In this document: piece after piece, positions 33,842 to 44,782 of the stretch
Position numbering within the stretch: the stretch's first letter is position 1
How the letters are laid out: every line of letters begins with the position of its first letter
Assembly: GCF_900110895.1 (NCBI RefSeq)
Contig: NZ_FOIQ01000006.1
Location: forward strand, 62,001 to 126,000
DNA: 64,000 bases
DNA from: Prevotella aff. ruminicola Tc2-24
GTDB taxonomy: Bacteria; Bacteroidota; Bacteroidia; Bacteroidales; Bacteroidaceae
Reading direction: 5' to 3'
The notes under the pieces: generated by a model
The model's database searches: none
What the model was told of the DNA's origin: nothing
Seen by the model: only the letters and a program-made list of their open reading frames with translations
Position numbers and translations under genes: made by a program

Positions 33842-36044
33842 AATCGAGCTGTTTCTTCTCGAGGTTTGCGCGAGCCACCTGGATACGGATCGGATCACCG
33901 AGCTGATACTTCGTGTGATGACGGCGGCCAACAATCATATAGTTTTTCTCGTCGAAATCGTAGTAATCGTCACCTAGATCACGGATGGGAATCATACCCT
34001 CACAATGGTTCTCATCTATCTGAGCATAGATGCCATACGACTGGATACCGCTGATATGAGCATCGTACGTATTACCTATCTTATCCTCCATAAACTCCAC
34101 CATCTTATATTTGATGGAGTCGCGTTCTGCATTCTGGCTGATCTGCTCCATATCAGAACAATGCTCACAGAGTTCCTCATACTTATCCTTGTTGGCCGAG
34201 CGAGCACCCTCTTGGTACTTCGTCAGCAGTCGGTGCACCATTGTATCGGGATAACGGCGGATAGGTGAGGTGAAGTGCGTATAATAATCGAAAGCCAATC
34301 CATAGTGGCCGATATTATGGACGCTGTATTTTGCCTTCATCATCGCACGGAGAGCCACAGTCTCAATAGCATTTTGCTCACGGGTTCCCTCTGCCGAGGA
34401 CATCAACGCATTAAGACTGCGAGAAATGGCACCCTTCGTTCCGCTGGTCTTCATCTTATAACCGAACTTGGCGACAAACTCACGCAAGTTCTCCAACTTA
34501 GTCGGATCCGGTTGATCGTGAATACGATAGGGAAGCGTCTTTGCCTTCACCCCTTTCTTCACCTTACCAACAGACTCGGCCACGGTTTTATTTGCCAAAA
34601 GCATAAACTCCTCAACGAGTTTATTGGCATCCTTTGATGTTTTGAAGTAGGCCCTGATGGGCTTACCTTTCTCATCGATATCGAAATGTAGTTCTTCGCG
34701 GTCGAATTTCACAGAACCATTCTTGAAACGGGCGGCACGAAGTTTCTTGGCCAGAGCATCAAGCTTAATAAGTTCTGTAGCATACTCCCCCTTGTAAGGA
34801 TGTTTCTTCGTAGCTGGCGGTGCCGGCTCTCCTGTGCCGTCCTTGACACCGTTATCCTCAAGAATCTGCTGCACCTCCTCATAAGCGAAGCGGCGGTCGC
34901 TGCGGATCACGGTATGGGCCAGATGCCAGCTCTTCACATTCGCCTCATCATCCATCTGGAAGATGACGCTATAGCACAGTTTCTCCTCGTTAGGGCGGAG
35001 TGAGCAGATGAAGTTACAGAGTCGTTCGGGCAGCATGGGGATCGTACGATCCACGAGGTAGATGCTCGTGGCACGCTTCACCGCTTCCTTATCGATCATG
35101 GAACCCTCCTTCACATAGTGTGACACATCAGCGATATGCACGCCCACCTCCCAGAGCTGCCCTTTGCTCTTCTGCGCCTCACCATTACCAACGGCTCTGA
35201 TAGACAGAGCATCGTCGAAGTCTTTGGCATCTTTGGGGTCGATGGTACAGGTAAACACATCACGGAAGTCCTCACGTCGTGCGATCTCCTGTGGTGTAAT
35301 CGTCGCATCAATTTTCTCTGCAGCCTCTTCCACTGCCTTCGGGTACTTGTATGGCAGGTTATACTGCGCAAGGATGGCATGCATCTCGGCGTTGTTCTCA
35401 CCAGTCTTTCCCAAGATGTCAATCACCTCGCCAATGATATTCTTATGTTCTGAGTCGGGCCATTGCATCACCTTAACCACAGCCTTATCGTCAGACTTTC
35501 CTCCTTTCAACTTACGTTTTGGAATGATGATATCATGAACAAATGTGCTATCGGGGGTAACGAGAAATGCGATATCCTTCGTCACTCGGAGCTTGCCGAC
35601 GATAGTATCATGAGCCCTCTTGAGAATTTCCACCACCATAGCCTCCTTAATATGTTTGTCACGGCGGGCCATATACGATACTTTTACACGGTCACCATCC
35701 ATGGCCGACATAGAATTACGCTCTGCCACAAAGACTGGGGTTCCACCGTCATCGGGCACAAAGGAATTGCGCCCTGTCGCCTTGCGACGGAAGATGCCCT
35801 CCTGAACCTGCGTTTTCATGTTCAGGCGGTATGAGTTATCGCTGACCTTGCTCAGGAAGTCGTCCCATGCCATCTCCTCCATCACGTCGATAGCAAGCAT
35901 CTTCAACGGATGGGTATCAAACTTCAGTGCTTTGAATATCTGCTTAAACGAGAATGTCTCGTTTGGGTTATGCTGAAAGAGATTCTGAAGCAGTTCACTG
36001 ACCTGCTTCTTCCCTAGTCGTTTTCCACCTTTTTTCTTTCCCAT
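33822..36044 (-). CDS. rnr: Ribonuclease R
   Basis: 3'-5' exoribonuclease, 740 residues. A winged-helix-like N-terminus (KKQVSELLQNLFQHNPNETFSFKQIFKAL) precedes cold-shock domains. The RNB catalytic core has the metal-binding motif TIDPKDAKDFDDALS and HIADVSHYV, then PIRRYPDTMVHRLL. A C-terminal S1 domain (GNTYDAHISGIQSYGIYAQIDENHCEGMIPI) closes the protein. The minus-strand -7 element TAAATTTG is at 36074-36081. Confidence 0.96.
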   Translation of the reverse strand: MGKKKGGKRLGKKQVSELLQNLFQHNPNETFSFKQIFKALKFDTHPLKMLAIDVMEEMAWDDFLSKVSDNSYRLNMKTQVQEGIFRRKATGRNSFVPDDGGTPVFVAERNSMSAMDGDRVKVSYMARRDKHIKEAMVVEILKRAHDTIVGKLRVTKDIAFLVTPDSTFVHDIIIPKRKLKGGKSDDKAVVKVMQWPDSEHKNIIGEVIDILGKTGENNAEMHAILAQYNLPYKYPKAVEEAAEKIDATITPQEIARREDFRDVFTCTIDPKDAKDFDDALSIRAVGNGEAQKSKGQLWEVGVHIADVSHYVKEGSMIDKEAVKRATSIYLVDRTIPMLPERLCNFICSLRPNEEKLCYSVIFQMDDEANVKSWHLAHTVIRSDRRFAYEEVQQILEDNGVKDGTGEPAPPATKKHPYKGEYATELIKLDALAKKLRAARFKNGSVKFDREELHFDIDEKGKPIRAYFKTSKDANKLVEEFMLLANKTVAESVGKVKKGVKAKTLPYRIHDQPDPTKLENLREFVAKFGYKMKTSGTKGAISRSLNALMSSAEGTREQNAIETVALRAMMKAKYSVHNIGHYGLAFDYYTHFTSPIRRYPDTMVHRLLTKYQEGARSANKDKYEELCEHCSDMEQISQNAERDSIKYKMVEFMEDKIGNTYDAHISGIQSYGIYAQIDENHCEGMIPIRDLGDDYYDFDEKNYMIVGRRHHTKYQLGDPIRIQVARANLEKKQLDFTLADD

Positions 36045-36472
36045 AGTCTTATATACTTCATATAGTTCGACGGCAAATTTACGAAAAAACGAGAGAAATG
36101 CAAAAGGAATCCTTGTTTTTCTTTTGCATTCTTATATGCTCTATTTGACTAAATATTTACAAATTGTATGCCGTCACGAGGTCGCTTGAAGAAAGGGCGG
36201 AGCAAGCTGGGAGTTTCATGCCGGCAAAGTGGCAGAAACCTGGGAGGAACCCCGACTTTCCCGCTGGGAAAAACAAACAGCCCCAAAACGCCCATAAACA
36301 GGGCTTCCCAAAGTCGTCTCCACAACAGGTAAACAATCTTTACTCTATAACAAACAAACTTCCTGTCCAAGGAGGCATCTCTTTCTGTACAGACAGGCCC
36401 TCTGAACTTTTATGCCCTTTTCTTTCGCAAAATGAGATTTTTGCACTACCTTTGCACCCAAAACAGCGAAAG
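36045..36472. other. Gene-free stretch between rnr and the epimerase gene
   Basis: The frame is open through this region in the epimerase frame, but the real start lies after the promoter TACCTTTG at 36447-36454. An inverted repeat (AATGCAAAAG at about 36097 with CTTTTGCATT at about 36121) lies near rnr. A GC-richer part (36170-36340) has small stem candidates such as TTTCCC-GC-TGGGAAA. I see no gene or RNA family here. Confidence 0.5.
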
Positions 36473-37462
36473 ATGAAGATTCTGATTACTGGCGCGAGCG
36501 GATTTATCGGCTCGTTTATCGTAGAGGAGGCCCTCAGAAGAGGCTTTGAGACATGGGCTGCCGTGCGAGGAAGTAGCTCAAGGGAATATCTGCAGGACGA
36601 GCGCATCCACCTCATCGAACTGAACCTCTCGTCGAAGGAACAACTCGTAGAACAGCTACGAGACAAGGACTTTGACTACGTGGTGCATGCTGCTGGTGTG
36701 ACAAAATGCCTGAACAAAGCCGACTTCCATCGGATTAATACCGAAGGAACGAAGAACCTCGTCGAGGCAATTACCGATCTACAAATGCCATTAAAACGCT
36801 TTGTGTTCGTAAGTAGTCTCAGTATCTTCGGAGCCATCCGTGAGAAACAGCCCTATCAGGAGATTCGCGAGACGGACACCCCACAACCCAACACCGAATA
36901 CGGAAGGAGCAAGCTGGAAGCCGAACAGTTCCTTGCCACGACCACAATACCTTATATTATATTAAGACCAACAGGTGTATATGGCCCTCGTGAAAAGGAT
37001 TACTTCATCATGGCGAAGAGTATCAAACAACACTCCGACTTTGCCGTAGGCTTTAAGCGTCAGGATATCACGTTCGTGTATGTCGACGACGTGGTACAAG
37101 CAGTCTTCCTCGCCTTGGAGAATGGCAAGACGGGGCGTAAATATTTCCTCTCCGACGGGAAGGTATACCAGAGTGCCACATTCAGTAACCTGATCCATGA
37201 GGAACTAGGACGTCCTTGGTGGATCCGCATCACGGCACCCGTATGGGTCCTCCGCATCGTAACGTTCTTTGGAGAGTATATTGGGCAGATAACAGGTAAG
37301 GTGACGGCCCTAAACAACGACAAGTACAACATCTTGCGCCAGCGTAACTGGCGCTGTGACATAGAACCGGCTCGGCGCGAGCTGGGCTACCAGCCGAAGG
37401 TGCAACTGGCGGAAGGCGTCAAGAAGACCATCCAGTGGTACAAAGACCACCAGTGGCTGTAA
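36473..37462 (+). CDS. NAD-dependent epimerase/dehydratase (extended SDR)
   Basis: 329-residue Rossmann protein: MKILITGASGFIGSFIVEEAL (GxxGxxG), HAAGVTKCLNKADF, VFVSSLSIFG, and the catalytic YGRSK motif (Tyr-x-x-x-Lys) near residue 143. RPTGVYGPREKDY follows. The substrate is unknown; this group acts on nucleotide sugars or steroid/lipid-like compounds. ATG 36473 lies 19 nt after the promoter element. The frame continues upstream for 103 codons, but that part is not transcribed from this promoter. A PAP2 protein gene follows, perhaps in the same operon. Confidence 0.88.
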   Translation: MKILITGASGFIGSFIVEEALRRGFETWAAVRGSSSREYLQDERIHLIELNLSSKEQLVEQLRDKDFDYVVHAAGVTKCLNKADFHRINTEGTKNLVEAITDLQMPLKRFVFVSSLSIFGAIREKQPYQEIRETDTPQPNTEYGRSKLEAEQFLATTTIPYIILRPTGVYGPREKDYFIMAKSIKQHSDFAVGFKRQDITFVYVDDVVQAVFLALENGKTGRKYFLSDGKVYQSATFSNLIHEELGRPWWIRITAPVWVLRIVTFFGEYIGQITGKVTALNNDKYNILRQRNWRCDIEPARRELGYQPKVQLAEGVKKTIQWYKDHQWL

Positions 37463-37498
37463 TCCGCAATTGACAACAAAAACAATACTGAACTCACA

Positions 37499-38467
37499 TT
37501 GAAATCACTAAGATATTTATTCGAGATTGAGAAGAAGCCGAAGAAAGGACTGCTGACCGTCGAATGGGTCATCCTCGGCTATCTGGCACTCACCCTGCTG
37601 ATCATGTTTTTCACCTACACGAAAGTGGTCAACCCCGAGTCGATGCTCTGGGGGCGCATACGTATCGTGGCGATGACCATTGCCATGTGGGCTGTCTATA
37701 GGATGCTGCCCTGCAGGTTCACCCACCTCTGCCGCATCATTGCCCAGATGGCCCTGCTTTCCTGGTGGTATCCCGACACCTATGAGTTCAACAGGATGTT
37801 CCCCAACCTCGACCATCTCTTCGCAGGCTATGAGCAACAGCTTTTCAACTGCCAGCCTGCCCTGCTCTTCTCGAAGAACTTCACCAATCCGGTGCTCAGC
37901 GAGCTGATGCACCTGGGCTATGCCTCGTACTATCCACTGATCGCCTTGGTGACCCTGTTCTATTTCTTTTACCGTTATAAAGAATTCAGTCGCACGGCCT
38001 TTATCATACTCACTGCGTTCTTCGTCTACTACGTCATCTTCATCGCGCTGCCCGTCACAGGACCACAGTACTACTATCTGGCCGCAGGTATGGATAACAT
38101 CGCCAACGGAGTGTTCCCCAACATGCACGACTTTTTCGCTACACACAGTGAGAGCCTGCCCATCCCCGGCTATCGCGACGGATTCTTCTACCAATGCGTG
38201 GTGGCCGCCCACGATGCCGGCGAACGCCCCACGGCCGCCTTCCCCAGCAGTCATGTAGGCATCTGTACAATCTTGCTCTTCCTCGCCTGGCGCGCCAAGA
38301 ACAAGAAACTCTTCTATGGCATACTGCCCTTCTTCGTGCTGATGTGCTTCGCCACCGTTTACATCCAAGCCCACTATGCCGTAGACGTCATCGGAGGATG
38401 GGTTTCCGCAGCCATCATCTACATGGTTCTCTGTTATGCATGGAGATTTACAGGTCATCGCAACTGA
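37499..38467 (+). CDS. PAP2-superfamily membrane phosphatase/transferase
   Basis: 322 residues with about six transmembrane helices. PAP2 signature motifs are present: ERPTAAFPSSHVGICTI (with the PSSH motif) and IQAHYAVDVIGGW (His-x-x-x-Asp). The size and layout resemble the PAP2 phosphatidylinositol/ceramide-type enzymes of Bacteroidota more than simple phosphatidate phosphatases; the lipid role is inference. The start is TTG 37499; no ATG lies near the expected N-terminus (the next in-frame Met is inside the first membrane helix). Confidence 0.82.
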   Translation: MKSLRYLFEIEKKPKKGLLTVEWVILGYLALTLLIMFFTYTKVVNPESMLWGRIRIVAMTIAMWAVYRMLPCRFTHLCRIIAQMALLSWWYPDTYEFNRMFPNLDHLFAGYEQQLFNCQPALLFSKNFTNPVLSELMHLGYASYYPLIALVTLFYFFYRYKEFSRTAFIILTAFFVYYVIFIALPVTGPQYYYLAAGMDNIANGVFPNMHDFFATHSESLPIPGYRDGFFYQCVVAAHDAGERPTAAFPSSHVGICTILLFLAWRAKNKKLFYGILPFFVLMCFATVYIQAHYAVDVIGGWVSAAIIYMVLCYAWRFTGHRN

Positions 38468-38510
38468 TGTTTTTTTGCGAGAAAAATTTGTTTGATTCGA
38501 AAATATTTCC

Positions 38511-38613
38511 TATCTTTGCACACAGACAAGTAAGGATAAGACATCATAAGATCATGAGGATTCCGACACGACGGTATTGTCGGGATTCTTTGTTTTTTGT
38601 TTATCCATCTTAG
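38511..38613 (+). promoter_or_regulatory. greA leader: promoter, 19-codon leader peptide, terminator hairpin
   Basis: The -7 element TATCTTTG is at 38511-38518. A short ORF at 38554-38613 encodes MRIPTRRYCRDSLFFVYPS. Inside it lies an intrinsic terminator: an 11-bp stem (38558-38568 with 38578-38588, two G-U pairs), a 9-nt loop and the T-rich tail TTTGTTTTTTG. Ribosome position on the peptide would decide whether the hairpin forms, a typical attenuator layout. It may alternatively yield a roughly 75-nt RNA. greA follows at 38647. Confidence 0.6.
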
Positions 38614-38646
38614 AAGAACAATGTAGAACAATAAAAAAGAATAACT

Positions 38647-39114
38647 ATGGCTTATATGTCACAAGAAGGCTATGACAAACTGATAGCCGAACTAAAACAT
38701 CTGGAAAGTGTTGAGCGCCCAAAAGCCTCAGCCGCTATCGCCGAGGCACGCGAAAAGGGCGACCTCAGTGAGAACTCAGAGTATGATGCCGCCAAAGAGG
38801 CACAAGCTCATCTTGAGGATAAGATCAATCAGTTAAAGTTGACAATCTCCGAAGCAAAGGTTGTCGATACATCCCGTCTGAGCACTGACGCCGTTCAGAT
38901 TCTGTCGAAAGTAGAGATGACGAACTTGACCAATAAGGCCAAGATGACTTATACCATCGTCAGCGAGAGCGAGGCCAACCTCCGTGAGGGAAAAATCTCT
39001 ATCCAAACTCCAATCGCACAAGGGTTGCTCAATCACAAGGTGGGCGACGAAGTTGAAGTTACAATACCACGTGGCACCATCAAACTCCGTATTGACAAGA
39101 TTACGGTTGGTTGA
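38647..39114 (+). CDS. greA: Transcription elongation factor GreA
   Basis: Rescues backtracked RNA polymerase by stimulating transcript cleavage. 155 residues: an N-terminal coiled coil with the acidic tip SENSEYDAAKEAQ (EKGDLSENSEYDAAKE) and the C-terminal FKBP-like domain ending VTIPRGTIKLRIDKITV. Preceded by a leader with a terminator-like hairpin; followed after 46 nt by a HIT protein gene, probably the same transcript. Confidence 0.96.
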   Translation: MAYMSQEGYDKLIAELKHLESVERPKASAAIAEAREKGDLSENSEYDAAKEAQAHLEDKINQLKLTISEAKVVDTSRLSTDAVQILSKVEMTNLTNKAKMTYTIVSESEANLREGKISIQTPIAQGLLNHKVGDEVEVTIPRGTIKLRIDKITVG

Positions 39115-39160
39115 TTTGGCTTGTGGCTATTAACTGTTGAACATTTCAAAGATTTAAGTG

Positions 39161-39559
39161 ATGGACATTTTCAGTAAGATTGCAGCAGGCGAGATTCCTA
39201 GCTATAAGTGCGCTGAGAACGAGAAGTTCTACGCTTTCCTTGATATCAACCCATTGGTAAAAGGCCATACCCTCGTGATTCCTCGTCGTGAGGTAGACTA
39301 TATCTTCGACATGGGCGATGACGAGATTGCCGAGTATCAGGTGTTTGCCAAGAAGGTGGCACTGGCAGTCGGCAAGGCATTCCCCTGCAAGAAAGTGGCT
39401 CAGGTGGTGCTTGGTTTGGAAGTTCCTCATGCCCATATTCATCTAATTCCGATGCAGTCGGAACAAGATGTTGACTTCCGCCGAGAGAAGTTAAAACTCA
39501 CGGAGGAGGAGTTCAAAGATATTGCATCAAAGATATATGCAGAATACAAGAAGCAGTAG
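39161..39559 (+). CDS. HIT-family nucleotide hydrolase
   Basis: 132 residues with the histidine triad HAHIHLIP near residue 98. It starts MDIFSKIAAGEIPSYKCAENEKFYAFLDINP, the usual Hint/HinT-like N-terminus. It hydrolyses nucleoside phosphoramidates or related compounds. A GTG at 39158 directly precedes the ATG; I prefer the ATG. The gene ends inside a bidirectional hairpin. Confidence 0.94.
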   Translation: MDIFSKIAAGEIPSYKCAENEKFYAFLDINPLVKGHTLVIPRREVDYIFDMGDDEIAEYQVFAKKVALAVGKAFPCKKVAQVVLGLEVPHAHIHLIPMQSEQDVDFRREKLKLTEEEFKDIASKIYAEYKKQ

Positions 39560-39583
39560 CCTATGAGCTACTGCTTCTTGTAT
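39544..39583. terminator. Bidirectional terminator between the HIT gene and manC
   Basis: 17-bp perfect stem (39544-39560 with 39567-39583) and 6-nt loop. The left arm encodes the last HIT residues. Confidence 0.85.
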
Positions 39584-39588
39584 TTACA

Positions 39589-40683
39589 CTATACGAAATC
39601 GTCACCGTATCGGATCTGTACCTCACTGACATACTTTCGGACGAGCGAAGACGAGTCGCCCTTCTTACAAATCATCAACACATTACCTTCCTCGGCAACG
39701 ATATAACCGTCTAGACCATTGAATACACCAAGCTTCCCCTTCGGTAACTTGATGACATTATCGTGGCAGTCATCCATCACCACCTCCGAGTTTATCACCA
39801 CATTATCGTTCTCTACCTTACTCATCGCCTCATAAATAGCATGCCATGTACCCATGTCGGCCCAACCAAAATCGCACTTCATGACAAAGACATCGTCACT
39901 GTGCTCAAGGATAGCATAGTCGATAGACAGGTTCGGATAAAGCGAGTAACGTTGAGCCACATACTCCATTTCCTCCTCATAGGTATAGTTGGGCTTCTCC
40001 ACCTCAAGATTACGCAGCACCTCCGGGAACTGCATTTCAAAATTACGACGCAGATGCTGTCCATTAGAGATAAATATACCCGTGTTCCAATAGAACTCGC
40101 CACTTTCCATGAACATCTTCGCGAAATCACGCTCCGGCTTCTCCGTGAACGATTTCACCTTATACACATCCGACTTACAACTCAAATCACCAAGTTGTAT
40201 ATATCCATAGCCCGGCTCTGGTCGAGTAGGCTTCACACCCATGACCAACAGAACATCATTCTCCGACACATAACCGATACCACTCTCCAGACTCTCAACG
40301 AAGGAGTCCTCATGAAGCACCATCTGGTCTGAAGGAGTGATAATGATATTCGCATCCGGGTTTTCCCGAAGGATTCTCATGTTCGCCCAAGCCACACTTG
40401 GAGCAGTATTACGATGAACAGGTTCTACCAAGATATTCCGTTCTGGTATCTCTGGCAACTGCTCTTGAGCCTGCGCCAGATATTCCTTACACGTACATAT
40501 ATATATATTCTCTTTTGGCAAAAGTTTCGCAAAACGATCATAAGTTTCCTGCAGTTGCGTACGTCCTGTCCCGAAAAAATCTATGAATTGTTTGGGGTAC
40601 AAATTCCTACTACAAGGCCATAATCGTCTGCCGCGACCTCCTGCGAGTATCACGCAAAAGTTTCTCTTGTCAGTTTTATCCAT
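39589..40683 (-). CDS. manC: Mannose-1-phosphate guanylyltransferase
   Basis: Makes GDP-mannose from GTP and mannose-1-phosphate. 364 residues: nucleotidyltransferase loop VILAGGRGRRLWPCSRNLYPKQF (GGxGxRLxPxSRxxxPKQF), TPSDQMVLHED, VMGVKPTRPEPGYGYIQLG, VKSFTEKPE and FWNTGIF-type EFYWNTGIFIS. It is the single-domain form without a C-terminal isomerase domain. Convergent with the HIT gene. Confidence 0.93.
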   Translation of the reverse strand: MDKTDKRNFCVILAGGRGRRLWPCSRNLYPKQFIDFFGTGRTQLQETYDRFAKLLPKENIYICTCKEYLAQAQEQLPEIPERNILVEPVHRNTAPSVAWANMRILRENPDANIIITPSDQMVLHEDSFVESLESGIGYVSENDVLLVMGVKPTRPEPGYGYIQLGDLSCKSDVYKVKSFTEKPERDFAKMFMESGEFYWNTGIFISNGQHLRRNFEMQFPEVLRNLEVEKPNYTYEEEMEYVAQRYSLYPNLSIDYAILEHSDDVFVMKCDFGWADMGTWHAIYEAMSKVENDNVVINSEVVMDDCHDNVIKLPKGKLGVFNGLDGYIVAEEGNVLMICKKGDSSSLVRKYVSEVQIRYGDDFV

Positions 40684-40792
40684 GAATCATATTTATAGTT
40701 AACCTTCCGCTTGCGAAGATAAGCATAATAAGTGACATTAGCAAGCATTTTTCATTTTTTTATCAGAAACCTTTGTCATTTCATTTTTTTAT

Positions 40793-40800
40793 ATTACCTT
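40793..40800 (+). promoter_or_regulatory. -7 element of tRNA-Leu
   Basis: TACCTTTG, about 34 nt upstream of the mature tRNA 5' end. Confidence 0.65.
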
Positions 40801-40834
40801 TGCACCCACTTTTGGTAACCAGCAAGCGACACAT

Positions 40835-40916
40835 GCCCAGATGGCGGAATCGGTAGACGCGCTGGTCTCAAACACCAGTGGGGCAACCCGTGCCGGTTCG
40901 ACCCCGGCTCTGGGTA
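40835..40916 (+). tRNA. tRNA-Leu (anticodon CAA)
   Basis: Acceptor stem GCCCAGA pairs with TCTGGGT (one G-U), and the discriminator is A. The anticodon stem-loop CTGGT-CTCAAAC-ACCAG gives anticodon CAA. A long variable arm typical of class II tRNA-Leu (TGGGGCAACCCGT) and a T-arm CCGGTTCGACCCCGG follow. CCA is not encoded. Confidence 0.96.
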
Positions 40917-40950
40917 CTTCGGTACTAGTTTAAGACTGGTTACAAAAACA

Positions 40951-40986
40951 AGAGCGCTGCAAGTCAAAACTTACAGCGCTCTTTTC
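40951..40986. terminator. Terminator of tRNA-Leu
   Basis: AGAGCGCTG (40951-40959) with CAGCGCTCT (40974-40982), then TTTT. It may also serve the convergent esterase gene. Confidence 0.85.
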
Positions 40987-41005
40987 ATATATAATCAGTT
41001 TTTCC

Positions 41006-42262
<1,257 letters not shown>

Positions 42263-42356
42263 TTATTTGAATTATCCTATGCAGTTTGCAGGCCACATCT
42301 ACTGCCATACCCTCATGGGCACAGCAGGGATTGCCGTTTGTTTAATCACATCGTGA

Positions 42357-44723
42357 TTACCTATGTAAGAGATTAAGTTTCACGTTAGGTTTCAGCACAT
42401 TATTCACTTTATGGGTGTATGCCTTCACCTTGGCTGTAGCCTTAGCCTCCACATCGCTGGCCGACGAGCATATCATAAATGTGTAAAGACCGGCATCCGT
42501 CTTCCATGCCGACAGTTTCTCGTTGAACGAAGCGAGATCAGCAGTCGAGACAGTCATTGTCACGGTCTCGTTCTCACCGGGCTGCAGCAGACGTGTCTTG
42601 GCAAAGTTGCGCAACTCCTTGGCCGGCTTGTTTGCCTTCTTGCTATCTGGTGCAGCCACAAAGAGTTCCACAACATTACGACCAGCATAGTCGCCTGTAT
42701 TTTTCACATCTACCTTGATGGTAAAGATACCATTCTTCTCGCTCACACGCATATTCCCATAGTCGAACGACGTGTAACTCAGACCAAATCCGAAAGGATA
42801 GGCCACAGGCTTGTCGAAGCTGTCAAAATAACGATAACCCACGTAGATATCCTCCTCATAGTTGGTAAAATCGATATTCTTCTGCGGCTCCCTTTTCTTG
42901 GCATCATCCTTGTTACGCCCCCACATGAACATCGCACCAAGCGTCTTATCGTCGACATTAGAGGGGAAATTCTTATCGGCATAGGCATCACCGTACTTAA
43001 TCTGGAAAGTCATAGGTAATTTTCCGCTGGGGGTCACCTTACCAGAGAGTACGTCGGCCACAGCAAAACCACTTTCCTGTCCACCTTGCCAAGTACAGAC
43101 AAGTGCATCCACCTGATCCTGCCATGAGGCCACGTCGATAGGACTGCAGATGTCAAGCAGGACCACCACCTGTTTCCCTTGTGCATGATAAGCCTCACTG
43201 ATCTGCTTGATGAGCGCCTTCTCACCATCTTTCAGATAGAAGTCTGCCTCACTACGGTCGGCAGCCTCGCCACTCTTACGTCCCAGACTGATGATAGCCA
43301 CATCACTACCATCGATGGCAGAAGCAAGCTCTTCATTCGAAAAGAGCTTCTCCTCTGCACGAGCAGGAGGCATCAATGAGAACTGCGGGCGACCGTTGGG
43401 ATATAATCGTTTCTGCTCGCCAGCGATATGTTTCTTATAGATGCCGATGAGAGGCTTACACACCTCATAGCCTGCGCTACGCATACCTTCAACAAGCGAG
43501 ACGGTATAGTGACCTACGGTAGTACCACCAAAGCCCGACCCTCCAGATATCCAGTCGTAACTGGTACAACCGAAGAGAGCCACACGCTTACCCTTTAACG
43601 GCAACAGCTTCTCCCCGCCTTCGGAAGCACTGGAGGAACGACCGTTCTTCAGTAATACGATACCATCGGCTCCCACCTCCCGAACCACCTGAGCATGCGC
43701 CTTCAGGTCTGGGGTGTTCGTATATGCATAGCCCCTGAAGTTATGGGTTTTCACGACATATTCAAGGATACGCTTCACGTTGGCATCGAGCACCTCCATC
43801 GACAGTTGTCCATTCTTAGCGGCAGCAAGAATGGTCTGATACTGCATGTCGCTGCCAGGCTGAAGCATATCGTTACCGGCCTGCATGGCGGCCACAGCAT
43901 TATCACCGCCGCCCCAATCCGACACATACATACCTTTCCATCCCCACTCGTCGCGAACGATGGTGGTCAGTAGTTCATGATTCTGCACGGCATATGGACC
44001 GTTCAACTTATTATAAGAGGTCATGATGGTCCAGGGATTGCTCTCCTTGACCATGATCTCAAAGGCCTTCAGATAAATCTCACGAAGTGCACGTTGTGAC
44101 ATCTGAGAGATGTTATTGCTGCGGTTGGTCTCCTGATTGTTTGCAATAAAATGCTTCGGACAGGCGGCCGTACCCTCACTCTGCACACCGTTCACATAGC
44201 CTGCAGCAATCATGCCCGAGAGATAAGGGTCCTCACTATAGTACTCATGATTTCTACCACAGAGGGCGTCACGTATCAAGTTCATCGAGGGTGAGAGGAT
44301 CCAGTCGAGTCCGAATTCTTTCACTTCATTACCGATGCCTTGTCCGACCTTATAGGCAGCCTCACGGTCCCAAGTAGAGGCAAGGGTCATGCTAGCCACA
44401 AAGTCCGTGGGGTAATAATCACGATGATCCCAATCACGGTGGTGGTCCATACGCAGGCCTTGCTGACTATCAGCACAGTAGGTCTCGGGGATACCCAGAC
44501 GGGCGATGGCATACGTGCTTCCTGCCGTACCAGGGAATTTCGCCTCATCATTGAAATGCATACCGCAACCCAGTACAAGATGACATTTCTCTTCCAGCGT
44601 CATCGTTTGCACAATCTCGTCAATATTGGTTGCAGAGAGCTTGACCTGTGCAAAGACAGACATATGCAAGCCGCTACCCAAGAACGTGCCTGCAAGCATC
44701 AGACATAGTTTAATCTTCTTCAT
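42357..44723 (-). CDS. Glycoside hydrolase family 3 enzyme
   Basis: 788 residues with a signal peptide. The GH3 TIM barrel has CPKHFIANNQETNR and catalytic nucleophile Asp269 in GMYVSDWGG. The alpha/beta sandwich domain (ADGIVLLKN) is followed by a C-terminal fibronectin III-like domain (YPFGFGLSYTSFDY, VKNTGDYAGRNVVELFV). Probably a beta-glucosidase or beta-xylosidase; the exact sugar cannot be decided. Upstream GTTCA boxes match those before the SusC gene at 59373, so it is probably controlled by the same hybrid regulator. A CE1 esterase gene follows. Confidence 0.93.
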   Translation of the reverse strand: MKKIKLCLMLAGTFLGSGLHMSVFAQVKLSATNIDEIVQTMTLEEKCHLVLGCGMHFNDEAKFPGTAGSTYAIARLGIPETYCADSQQGLRMDHHRDWDHRDYYPTDFVASMTLASTWDREAAYKVGQGIGNEVKEFGLDWILSPSMNLIRDALCGRNHEYYSEDPYLSGMIAAGYVNGVQSEGTAACPKHFIANNQETNRSNNISQMSQRALREIYLKAFEIMVKESNPWTIMTSYNKLNGPYAVQNHELLTTIVRDEWGWKGMYVSDWGGGDNAVAAMQAGNDMLQPGSDMQYQTILAAAKNGQLSMEVLDANVKRILEYVVKTHNFRGYAYTNTPDLKAHAQVVREVGADGIVLLKNGRSSSASEGGEKLLPLKGKRVALFGCTSYDWISGGSGFGGTTVGHYTVSLVEGMRSAGYEVCKPLIGIYKKHIAGEQKRLYPNGRPQFSLMPPARAEEKLFSNEELASAIDGSDVAIISLGRKSGEAADRSEADFYLKDGEKALIKQISEAYHAQGKQVVVLLDICSPIDVASWQDQVDALVCTWQGGQESGFAVADVLSGKVTPSGKLPMTFQIKYGDAYADKNFPSNVDDKTLGAMFMWGRNKDDAKKREPQKNIDFTNYEEDIYVGYRYFDSFDKPVAYPFGFGLSYTSFDYGNMRVSEKNGIFTIKVDVKNTGDYAGRNVVELFVAAPDSKKANKPAKELRNFAKTRLLQPGENETVTMTVSTADLASFNEKLSAWKTDAGLYTFMICSSASDVEAKATAKVKAYTHKVNNVLKPNVKLNLLHR

Positions 44724-44782
44724 TGTTTTATAGTTTTGTTATTGATTCTGCAAAGATACGAAAACCTTACAGATTCCGGCTG

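Noticed and set aside
36164..36472. 103-codon N-terminal extension of the epimerase
   Set aside because: The extension crosses a TACCTTTG promoter element and is not epimerase-like; MKILITGASGFIG is a normal N-terminus.
37517..38458. Long minus-strand open frame (313 codons) opposite the PAP2 gene
   Set aside because: It is antisense to a protein with clear PAP2 motifs, has highly charged low-complexity sequence and no promoter or recognisable domain.
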